Part shown: one piece after another, positions 1 to 7,488 of the stretch
Layout: every line of letters starts with the position of its first letter
Numbering within the stretch: the first letter of the stretch is position 1
From: Planctomycetota bacterium
Lineage (GTDB): Bacteria > Planctomycetota > UBA8108 > JACQVS01
Assembly (NCBI GenBank): GCA_028280485.1
Contig: JANQLS010000003.1
Coordinates: 1-64,000, forward strand
DNA length: 64,000 nucleotides
Direction: 5' to 3'
Made by a program: the position numbers and the translations under genes
Notes under the pieces: model-generated
The model's input: only the letters and a program-made list of their open reading frames with translations
Database searches by the model: none
Told to the model about the DNA's origin: nothing

Positions 1-19
1 TCAAAATCTGAGTGATTTT

Positions 20-703
20 ATGCGGTGGCTGAATCAGAATTCTTCAAGGTGTATTAACTTCTATCTTGGACGGCGAGGCCCTATTTGGGCCCCAGAACCT
101 TTTAGCTCACAAGAACTTCATTACGATGAAGACATCTTAGATAAACTTGTTTATACAATTTGTAATCCCACGAAAGCCAAGTCTGTAGCTCAACCATCGG
201 AGTGGATCGGAAACATTTCTCTTCCGGAACATTTTAGAAATGAACATGTGTTTCAAGCTCAACGCCCTAAATACTTTAAGGAAGACGGTGGAACAATTCC
301 GGAAACCACTTCAATGAAGTTATCCATTCCGTCCATCTTTGAAAATAGCGAAGAATTCATTAGTGAATTAGAGAGAAAGATCCAAGTTCGATGTGAAGAA
401 ATTGCTGAAGAGCTAAAGTTAGAGGAAAAAAGTTTTGAGGGAGTTGAAAATATTTGCTTAGACCCAAACTACCGGCCTGAAAATCCATATATTGATTCTG
501 AGATTGATCCCAGAATTGCCTGCAAGGATAAAGAGCGTAGGAAAGAACTCATCGAAGGTATGATTCAATTTTGGAAAGATCATGAAGAGTCTAGACAGAG
601 AGTCCTTCGAGGTGTGAAAGATGTACGCTTTCCCTATGGCACAAACTGGTGGTGTAGGTATGGAGGGATGAGTTGTTCTAAGAAACCACCCGGCTTAGCT
701 TGA
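20..703 (+). CDS. Hypothetical protein, possibly truncated at the 5' end by the window edge
   Basis: I do not recognise a family. The frame is open to the left edge of the window and no ribosome binding site precedes the first ATG, so the true start may lie outside. The visible 227 residues are mixed polar/charged, with a Glu/Lys-rich helical stretch near residues 110-145, and end in a Trp- and Cys-containing tail (WWCRYGGMSC). There is no signal peptide or membrane segment. The gene is followed by about 270 bp of AT-rich DNA before the convergent CotH gene. Confidence 0.55.
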   Translation: MRWLNQNSSRCINFYLGRRGPIWAPEPFSSQELHYDEDILDKLVYTICNPTKAKSVAQPSEWIGNISLPEHFRNEHVFQAQRPKYFKEDGGTIPETTSMKLSIPSIFENSEEFISELERKIQVRCEEIAEELKLEEKSFEGVENICLDPNYRPENPYIDSEIDPRIACKDKERRKELIEGMIQFWKDHEESRQRVLRGVKDVRFPYGTNWWCRYGGMSCSKKPPGLA

Positions 704-977
704 TAATAACTCTTATATAAATTTTAAAGATCAATCTTAGATTATTGATCGAATTAGTGTGCCCTATTTTTTCATTTATATGTTGAATGTTGATATCTAT
801 TCTGCAGCTGGCTAAGGGTCATATTTTTATTCCTAATTAGTGAACGACTCCGGACATTCTTAGGGAAAATTTTCTAATTAAAAAGTAGTTAAGATCAATT
901 TTTGAGAATCCTCCCTCTCCCCTACCTGGTAACGGTTGATGAATACACCACACATTACCTAGTAAGGGTTGGGGAGA

Positions 978-3900
978 TTAAAAACATGCCCCCTCCCCTT
1001 CATTACCGCACGTTTCGAATAATTGACATTCTGTTCCCAAACCATGAGGCGGGCCCTGCAAGAAAAGATATTTCATCAGATGTACGGCATCGGCGGGAGC
1101 AATCAGCTCATCTTGATTAGCATCAAAGAAAACAGCATTCTCACCGTCACCCGCATGATCACCTTCACAGGGAAGAGCTATATCTCCTGGCTGAAAAAGG
1201 AGTAATAGCAGGTAGATCACATCGGTTAAATCTATTCTTCCATTTAAATTAGCATCACCCGGCTTAAGCCCAGGCTCTGGAGGCTGACGAGAATCATTGA
1301 AACCTGGTGTTCCTCCTCTAACCGAAGAAGGAAACCAACTCTCTCGATTCGACCAATGTTCAACCGGTGTATGAGGATTTTTAATATTGAGCGAGAGCCC
1401 TTCACCATCGGTTTTTTCGTACCAGGTATCGGAATAGGTGAAATCTAATATGGGCACATTACCTGCAAAGTCGAGACGGATTCGTTCACCATCGTTGGCT
1501 AAGCGTCCGGAATACTGTCCGGCAATTAGAATTCCTTCTTCACCATAGAGCTCTTTGAATGCATCGAGGTTTTCGACGACCACCAAAATCTCTCCCTCAC
1601 CTAACCAGGTAACGTTGGAATCTTCGAAGTTAAACTTAATACCTTCGGTAAACCGCACACTTGAAAGGTTCACGGGCTCTTGGCCGATGTTTTGTAGTTC
1701 AATGAATTCAAACTCTGAACCCCCTTCGGGGTTGTACATGATTTCGGTAATTCTTAAATGAGCGATAGCTCCCACCTCTTCACTGGGATTCGCAAGCTCG
1801 AACTGAATGGGTTCTGACCAGTGACTCCATCGACCTGAATTATCTTTTACTCGAGAACGTACTCGATAGGTCGCTCCCACATTTAATCCTTGGGTAGGAA
1901 TTTTGATCTCGGGAACCATGACCTCAGATGATTCCCAATGCGCAGTCAACTCAAGCTTTACCGGACTTGCCCTCCACACCGGATCACTCAAGGGAACCGA
2001 ACTCGGAGAAGAGATGGCGCTCACCTCTGAGATTCGCCACATGCGGGCTTCAAAGGAATCGGGACCTTGGGGGTCATTAAATTCGTTAGCTCGAAATCGC
2101 AAGTCATCGAGGGGAAACCCGTCTTTGCCCACAAACTCAATTTGGGGTGTTTCAGGCACCGCATTTCGATCTCGTCCATCAGAAAGATTCGTTAAAACCG
2201 AATTTCGCCCCCCAGCCCCTTCGGAACCACCGGGCCAACTCCCTCCCTGAAAAGCAAAACGAAGCATGTCACGAGCCTTACCCTCAGGAGAACTCTGGCT
2301 ACTAGCAGGAAAATATTGTCGCCCTTCTCGAGAAGGCGCATTTCTCCAACGATCGACATCCGCTCTAAAAATTTGATCCATAAAGGAAGCGGTTTGCCGA
2401 ATGACTAAATTCAATTGATCTTGTTGCCACAATAGATCTTGAACTTCTCGAATGTGATTTCGATATTCGATTTGGAAACTTAGTTTTCCCCCACCGGAAT
2501 GTATCGCATCGTAAGGGCGATCGATACCTTGGTTCCAAGTAGGTCCCCAAGTCGCATCTGTATCGAAGGGAAGAGTCCACATTCGGCCCAAGAAACCATT
2601 CTCTTCTCGATAATCTGTATCAAAATACCAGGTCGCATTTTTATTCGCAGATGGCCAGTAGTCATAATGCTTCAAAGCCTGAGCGATAGCATGGTAGTGA
2701 TACCACTTCTCGTAATTAACATGAGCATCTAACCACTCTGGAGGGCGCGATCCATTGAGATTGGATTCGATATTATTGTGATCCGATCCATTAGTCACCG
2801 CCCCAGGAGCTTGATACCTCTGTTGAGCTGAGGGATTTTTGGTTTGATTGACGAGCTTGTAGAGATTTCCTTTTTCTAATCCATGAGCTTCTAAGAATCT
2901 CACGTCGTAGTTTTCAAAAGCACGAGCGATGCCCCAAAAGTCTCCCATATATTGCCCTTGGTTACCCTCAGGAGCTTCTTCCCCCCCGTCGATCACTCTG
3001 AAGTGAAAGGGATGTCCAAAGGGTGCAGGGATCCCATAGGCTCGCCAAATGATGTCATTGACTTGGTCACCCAGTCCCCAATTACCGTCGATTCGGTTTC
3101 CAAACATACGGCCAGTATTGAGCACTCTCCACCGAGTGGGATACCGATTACCCCATTTATCTCGAACTCTGAGATGATTTCCCCGATTAAAATTAAATCG
3201 CCAATGTCGTTTTCCGGCCGTCCCTCCAGGATTTCCTGCCGGTACCTGATAACGCCCGTTAGCCCCTCTCAATCTAAAATGAATGTGGTCATAAACCTTC
3301 CCGTTGTAAACGAAGGCTCCTTCCCAATTTTCAACATGACGCGCATTATTTCCCTGTGGGATTTGAAGATTTCCAGTCGCCGCAACACAGTCGAGAATAT
3401 CTCGGTTTCGAGCAATCAAATGGTAAACAGGAATTGAGTTTAAATCCTCAGCAGAGTGAATTGTCGCCCGACCTGTAATCGAAATTTCGGCGTGATAATC
3501 GGGGATCCCATCGTAAACGAAATACGCGAAGTTAAGGGATGGGTCATCCTTATAGGGAACTAGAATAGAATTTCCGGCTCGATCATTAGCAAGAATACGA
3601 TAACGAATTAAAGTGCGATTTCGTTGGCCGGGAATCGTAGCGGTGTAAATAGAATCATCGGCAACGAGATCTCCCTCTTGCCCATCATCACGCATGGGAA
3701 CACGAATCCAACTCGCATTATCTTCAAACTCTGGATTCGGCTCTCGAGGATCCAAAGGTCGGGCAATCAACTGTGAAACCGAATGAGGAAGCGTTGCCGG
3801 GATATAATTTCCGGGTTCAACTTCTTGGTAAAGTAGATCTACCAATCCCATTCCCTCAGGATCCGTAATCTTACAGGTGATCGAATTCACCTCGTCCGAC

Positions 3901-5054
3901 TTAGGCTGTTCAATGGTATGTTCAACTTGCCTAATTTGAGGCGGAATTGAATTAGTAAAAACAGTATTAGGAGAACCGGGAGTGGCTACGTTTTCAGGAG
4001 GGCTATCTTCATCGGAAGGTCTAAACACCGTAGCATCCACACTAAAATCATTGCTCCTCGCGCTCAAGTTTAGAGCGTGGATAGCGATAACGTTTTCACC
4101 TTCTTTCAAAATGGATCGCGGACTCGAGACGATGATTTCTTCCCATTCCGCCTCATGGTTTCGGCCGCCATCATCAAAATTCTTTTCACCTTCGCTCACG
4201 TGTAAGCGACCCACTTCAACCCCATTGATCCATACGATCATTCCATCATCCACATACGAGCCGACCATCAGAAATTCAGGAACTTCGCTCACTGTAAACT
4301 TATGTCGAAGATAAACGGTGGAATAAGCCCCCCGCATATCATCGAGGATCGTGGCGTCATCATCATCGCCGTAGCCAATGGGGGTCGCACCCTCTAGCCA
4401 AGATTCATCTTCAACAAAATCGAGCTCCTTCCAGTCAGCCGGAGGATTCGAAAGCCCCTTGCGGTATTTCCACTCTGTACTTTGAGCATTCAAGTAAAAG
4501 AGACGGTCGTCGAAACCAAACTTAAGCCTTCCCGATGCTCTCCAACTGCCTCCCAAATCATTATCGATCTTCCAATGAAGAAGCTCCATCGAGCTTCCCT
4601 CCCCGTTAGAATCTAATGGCCAAGGAAAACCTACTCCGTAATCGACTTCATCGACAACACGATCTTCAGTATCGATAAGGCGAACTTGTTCACCATCATT
4701 TGAAAGCTGCCCTTCAAATGGGCCCACGACCTCGATCTCACCGTATTTCGCTTTGAAATGTTCAGGGCTTTGAACAACCACCAAAAAGTCTCCACTCTCG
4801 ATGACTGTTCCTTGGGGGAAGGTGAAATCGATGCCATCGTCAAATCTCCAGCCGGAAAGATCTACCGTTTCTCGTGTGGGATTGAACAACTCAACAAACT
4901 CTTCTAATTTCGTATTGTCTTCAGGATCGTAGTTAATTTCATTGATGACGATTTGTCCCCAAGCAAAAGCAGAGCTTAAGAGGATGAACGAAAAGCTGAA
5001 GCAGACTATCGTTAAGAATTTGGGAATGGAATTGATAGAGTTCATTGTTCTCAT
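978..5054 (-). CDS. Secreted CotH-family protein with two lamin-tail domains and a dockerin-like C-terminus
   Basis: A 1358-residue exported protein. Residues 1-33 are a signal peptide (hydrophobic run ending near FAWGQ). A first lamin-tail domain (LTD) follows at about 34-150 (IVINEINYDP, then FVELFNPT). Next is a jelly-roll-like module at about 205-350 with the motif GYGDDDDATILDDM, shared with the cysteine-rich protein at 7489-10089. The CotH kinase-like region spans about 540-870 (HFRLRGANGRYQVPAG, then KRHWRFNFNRG). A second LTD lies near 1090-1200 (LRITEIMYNPEGG). The C-terminus from about 1266 has two EF-hand-like loops (GDANLNGRIDLTD and FFDANQDELIAPAD), resembling a dockerin. CotH proteins can phosphorylate extracellular proteins; activity here is inferred only from family. 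The start is uncertain: a second ATG lies 9 nt downstream and neither has a clear ribosome binding site. Confidence 0.88.
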   Translation of the reverse strand: MRTMNSINSIPKFLTIVCFSFSFILLSSAFAWGQIVINEINYDPEDNTKLEEFVELFNPTRETVDLSGWRFDDGIDFTFPQGTVIESGDFLVVVQSPEHFKAKYGEIEVVGPFEGQLSNDGEQVRLIDTEDRVVDEVDYGVGFPWPLDSNGEGSSMELLHWKIDNDLGGSWRASGRLKFGFDDRLFYLNAQSTEWKYRKGLSNPPADWKELDFVEDESWLEGATPIGYGDDDDATILDDMRGAYSTVYLRHKFTVSEVPEFLMVGSYVDDGMIVWINGVEVGRLHVSEGEKNFDDGGRNHEAEWEEIIVSSPRSILKEGENVIAIHALNLSARSNDFSVDATVFRPSDEDSPPENVATPGSPNTVFTNSIPPQIRQVEHTIEQPKSDEVNSITCKITDPEGMGLVDLLYQEVEPGNYIPATLPHSVSQLIARPLDPREPNPEFEDNASWIRVPMRDDGQEGDLVADDSIYTATIPGQRNRTLIRYRILANDRAGNSILVPYKDDPSLNFAYFVYDGIPDYHAEISITGRATIHSAEDLNSIPVYHLIARNRDILDCVAATGNLQIPQGNNARHVENWEGAFVYNGKVYDHIHFRLRGANGRYQVPAGNPGGTAGKRHWRFNFNRGNHLRVRDKWGNRYPTRWRVLNTGRMFGNRIDGNWGLGDQVNDIIWRAYGIPAPFGHPFHFRVIDGGEEAPEGNQGQYMGDFWGIARAFENYDVRFLEAHGLEKGNLYKLVNQTKNPSAQQRYQAPGAVTNGSDHNNIESNLNGSRPPEWLDAHVNYEKWYHYHAIAQALKHYDYWPSANKNATWYFDTDYREENGFLGRMWTLPFDTDATWGPTWNQGIDRPYDAIHSGGGKLSFQIEYRNHIREVQDLLWQQDQLNLVIRQTASFMDQIFRADVDRWRNAPSREGRQYFPASSQSSPEGKARDMLRFAFQGGSWPGGSEGAGGRNSVLTNLSDGRDRNAVPETPQIEFVGKDGFPLDDLRFRANEFNDPQGPDSFEARMWRISEVSAISSPSSVPLSDPVWRASPVKLELTAHWESSEVMVPEIKIPTQGLNVGATYRVRSRVKDNSGRWSHWSEPIQFELANPSEEVGAIAHLRITEIMYNPEGGSEFEFIELQNIGQEPVNLSSVRFTEGIKFNFEDSNVTWLGEGEILVVVENLDAFKELYGEEGILIAGQYSGRLANDGERIRLDFAGNVPILDFTYSDTWYEKTDGEGLSLNIKNPHTPVEHWSNRESWFPSSVRGGTPGFNDSRQPPEPGLKPGDANLNGRIDLTDVIYLLLLLFQPGDIALPCEGDHAGDGENAVFFDANQDELIAPADAVHLMKYLFLQGPPHGLGTECQLFETCGNEGEGACF

Positions 5055-5275
5055 CGGTTGAGCTCGTCTCGCTCCCGTATAAAAAAGAAAATGTTCAAGC
5101 GAAGGATTTACTAAAAATGAATCCCTATCTCGAGTCCAGACGGAAAAGAAATCAAGAAATCTTTAAATCCGTTGAAGCTGAACGATGGAAAAAGGGAATT
5201 GTTGTTATTATTTTACTGACTTTGAGGGAAGGGATCTATGTGAATACCCTAAGCGACTCTTATTTCAATAGCTGA

Positions 5276-6466
5276 ATGGCCATGCCCAAACCAACAATTG
5301 AAGCCATCGATTTTTTCTACCTCAGTAATCCGCAAATCTTAGATATCGCGGATGGGAGTCAAGATGCTCTCCTCGTTCGGATACAAGGAGCCGGAGTAGA
5401 AGGCTGGGGCGAGTGTGAAGCCTCTCCCCTGGTCTCCATTGCATCGTGGAAGTGCCCGATGTCTCATTCTGCCTGCAAACCTCTTTCTCAATCTTATTTG
5501 GGAAAGATAGTTGGATCTCCTGAAGATATTAAAGCGCTCCATCATTTAGCCCGAAGTCAAAGTCTCGATTTACTTCAAGCTGACCACACCTTGTCGGGAA
5601 TCGATATCGCCCTTTGGGATTGGCTCGGCAAAGTTCAAGAGAGACCCACTTTCGAGTTATTAGGCTTCAAACAATCCTTCAGTAAACGGGCCTATGCCTC
5701 CACCTTGTTTGGACAAACACCTGAAGAAACATACCAAAAAGCCTTGGAGATTAAAGATTCAGGATTTACTGCTGCAAAGTTCGGCTGGGGATCATTCGGT
5801 CAAAAAGATGTTCAATGGGACGAAGACCTCATTCAGGCCGCAAGAGAAGGTTTGGGCTCTGAGCATGATCTGTTTATCGATGCGGGAACCGTATGGAAAG
5901 AAAATGTTCAAGAAGCCCAACAGCGGCTGCCAACCTTAAAGAAGCATAATATCCGATGGCTCGAAGAACCTTTTGAAAACGATGCCCTGCTCGCCTATTC
6001 CCAGCTATCGAAATTGAATCCTCACACTCCCCTCGCTACGGGGGAAGGCTGCCACTGTTTCCTTCAGGCTAAAAACCTCATCGAATTTGGAGACATCGAT
6101 TACATTCAAATCGATCCTGGAAGGGTTGGGGGTTTAACCAGCGCTCACCGAGTCGCCTTACTCGCTCAAAGTAAGGGAATTCAATTCGTCAATCATACCT
6201 TTACCAGCACCTTAGCCTTAGCCAGTGCCCTGCAACCCTACTTGGGAATTGAGGAATTTGAGCTCTGTGAGTATCCAGTTTCAAGGTCAGAAGTGGCTCG
6301 AGCGATCTCTCCTTCAACTCTAAATCTAAACGCGGGCTGGGTGACGATTCCGGAAGGACCAGGCTTAGGAGTGATTCCTGATCTAAAGGCTTTAGCACCT
6401 TACGAAAAAACAGTCGAAATCAAAATAGATCACGAATTGGTCTTTAAGTCAAAACCGATACTGTAG
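5276..6466 (+). CDS. Mandelate racemase/muconate lactonizing (enolase superfamily) enzyme
   Basis: A 396-residue enolase-superfamily enzyme, probably a sugar-acid dehydratase or racemase; the substrate cannot be read from sequence. A capping domain (about 1-130) is followed by a TIM barrel. The candidate catalytic set is complete: K168 in AAKFGWG, metal ligands D202 (IDAGT), E231 (LEEPF) and E257 (ATGEG), D280 (IQIDPGRVGG) and H307 (VNHTF), the last two matching the His-Asp dyad of the mandelate racemase subgroup. The KFGWG form has Lys-Phe-Gly where many relatives have KxK. Two ATGs lie 6 nt apart at the start with no Shine-Dalgarno sequence. The stop codon TAG lies inside the repeat element at 6462-6567, so the natural C-terminus may have been altered by its insertion. 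Confidence 0.85.
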   Translation: MAMPKPTIEAIDFFYLSNPQILDIADGSQDALLVRIQGAGVEGWGECEASPLVSIASWKCPMSHSACKPLSQSYLGKIVGSPEDIKALHHLARSQSLDLLQADHTLSGIDIALWDWLGKVQERPTFELLGFKQSFSKRAYASTLFGQTPEETYQKALEIKDSGFTAAKFGWGSFGQKDVQWDEDLIQAAREGLGSEHDLFIDAGTVWKENVQEAQQRLPTLKKHNIRWLEEPFENDALLAYSQLSKLNPHTPLATGEGCHCFLQAKNLIEFGDIDYIQIDPGRVGGLTSAHRVALLAQSKGIQFVNHTFTSTLALASALQPYLGIEEFELCEYPVSRSEVARAISPSTLNLNAGWVTIPEGPGLGVIPDLKALAPYEKTVEIKIDHELVFKSKPIL

Positions 6467-6567
6467 GGGCGTCCCTTGCGGGCGCCCGTTTCCCGAACAC
6501 GCGTCACAAGCTTTAAAATCAATTTCGTTTGCTCGGGGATTGGACAGGGGCAAGCCCTGCCCCTACA
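6462..6567. repeat. 105-106 bp inverted-repeat element, copy 1
   Basis: Bounded by a perfect 9-bp terminal inverted repeat (TGTAGGGGC at 6462-6470 and GCCCCTACA at 6559-6567). The left arm continues as GTCCCTTGCGGGCGCCCG and the right arm contains the hairpin CAGGGGCAAGCCCTG. The middle is unrelated to that of the second copy at 31669-31773. There is no coding capacity, so a non-autonomous MITE- or REP-like element is the simplest reading. Confidence 0.8.
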
Positions 6568-6578
6568 AGCGTGAAAAA

Positions 6579-6613
6579 TAAAAAAAGCCCACCTATCTCG
6601 TAAGGTGGGCTTT
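6579..6613 (-). terminator. Rho-independent terminator of the winged-helix gene
   Basis: An 11-bp stem (AAAGCCCACCT / AGGTGGGCTTT) with an 8-nt loop, followed on the minus strand by a seven-T run. It lies 30 nt past the stop of the gene at 6643-7041 and could also act on the plus strand. Confidence 0.85.
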
Positions 6614-6642
6614 GAAATCTAATTTAACCTTCTATTAACATT

Positions 6643-7041
6643 TTACTTTCTCAAGTAAAACGTACCTTCTTTTCCTCGTTTGAATTCTCGGTTTCTGGTC
6701 AACGCAATAAAGACTTGATTATAAAGTGTCTTGCTTTGGCGATGAGGATGGCGATCTAAAATTGCGTCTTTGATTTGAGCGGCCGTTAAGCCATTACGTT
6801 TGCCCCGAAGCGCTTCTGCACACATGGCTCTCACGGTGGGACCATGTCTTTTTCGCTGTACGATTCCAGTGCCTTCAGTGATCAATTCATCGATCTGCTT
6901 CTGGATTTTTTCGGCTTCTGCAAGGTGGTGATTTCTGTCCTCTTGAAGAGAAAGTATTTCTTCTTCATTCTCTTTAAATGCGACGAGTCGCCTCAGATCA
7001 CTGAGAGGTAATCCTTTTAAAAATTCTAAGGCCTTCGACAT
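6643..7041 (-). CDS. Small coiled-coil/winged-helix DNA-binding protein
   Basis: About 132 residues from the ATG at 7041, preceded by AAAGGAC 12 nt upstream. A longer frame to 7101 is open but has no better ribosome binding site. The N-terminal half is a Glu/Gln/Lys-rich coiled coil (about 20-55). The C-terminal half (GPTVRAMCAEAL, then NGLTAAQIKDAIL, ending EGTFYLRK) looks like a HARE/HB1-type winged helix: helix-turn-helix followed by a basic beta wing. It is probably a DNA-binding accessory or nucleoid protein; no target can be inferred. It is a single-gene unit ended by the hairpin at 6579-6613. Confidence 0.65.
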   Translation of the reverse strand: MSKALEFLKGLPLSDLRRLVAFKENEEEILSLQEDRNHHLAEAEKIQKQIDELITEGTGIVQRKRHGPTVRAMCAEALRGKRNGLTAAQIKDAILDRHPHRQSKTLYNQVFIALTRNREFKRGKEGTFYLRK

Positions 7042-7488
7042 CTTGATATTCGTCCTTTCTACGTAGCTGAACCGGGATTCAGACTTGCCCATGTCCAACA
7101 TCTATACAGTATAATATTCAATCTCAAATGAAGCTGAACTCTTACCGAACAGAACCCGTATATTGATCGAAAATAAAAGCCTTTTTCTGAATAACTACTT
7201 AATAAAAAGCGTTTAATTTCCTGCTAAAATCCAATAGTTTCTTAAAATTGTCCACAGACAATTATTATTGTAATTGATAAACAACTTAAACAATCAGCAC
7301 AAGAAAATTATCTGAACTTATTCAATTTAAGCTTCTCCCTGACAAATGAGCGCATCCACCCCTTTGATGGCCCATAACTTTATGGCGACAAACAAAAAAA
7401 CAGCCCTGAAGACTTTACTTGCCTTCAGGGCTGTTTTTACAAAGTCACCGTTGCTGAATTCAACTTCAGCAACTGCCGATCTCCAGAA
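7042..7488. other. AT-rich gene-free interval
   Basis: No credible coding frame. The part nearest the winged-helix gene (about 7100-7340) is strongly AT-rich and probably holds its promoter. The only clear structure is the terminator at 7394-7438. Confidence 0.6.
7394..7438 (-). terminator. Rho-independent terminator of the cysteine-repeat gene
   Basis: The stem ACAGCCCTGAAG / CTTCAGGGCTGT is flanked by A and T runs on both sides, so it is potentially bidirectional. It lies 50 nt beyond the stop of the minus-strand gene at 7489-10089. Confidence 0.85.

Noticed and set aside
2952..3437. 161-aa plus-strand frame inside the CotH gene
   Set aside because: Antisense to a strongly supported gene; no start signal or recognisable domain.
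5117..5275. 52-codon frame ending in TGA directly before the enolase-superfamily ATG
   Set aside because: Abutting stop and start looks like coupling, but the ribosome binding site is poor, composition is unremarkable and no family was recognised.
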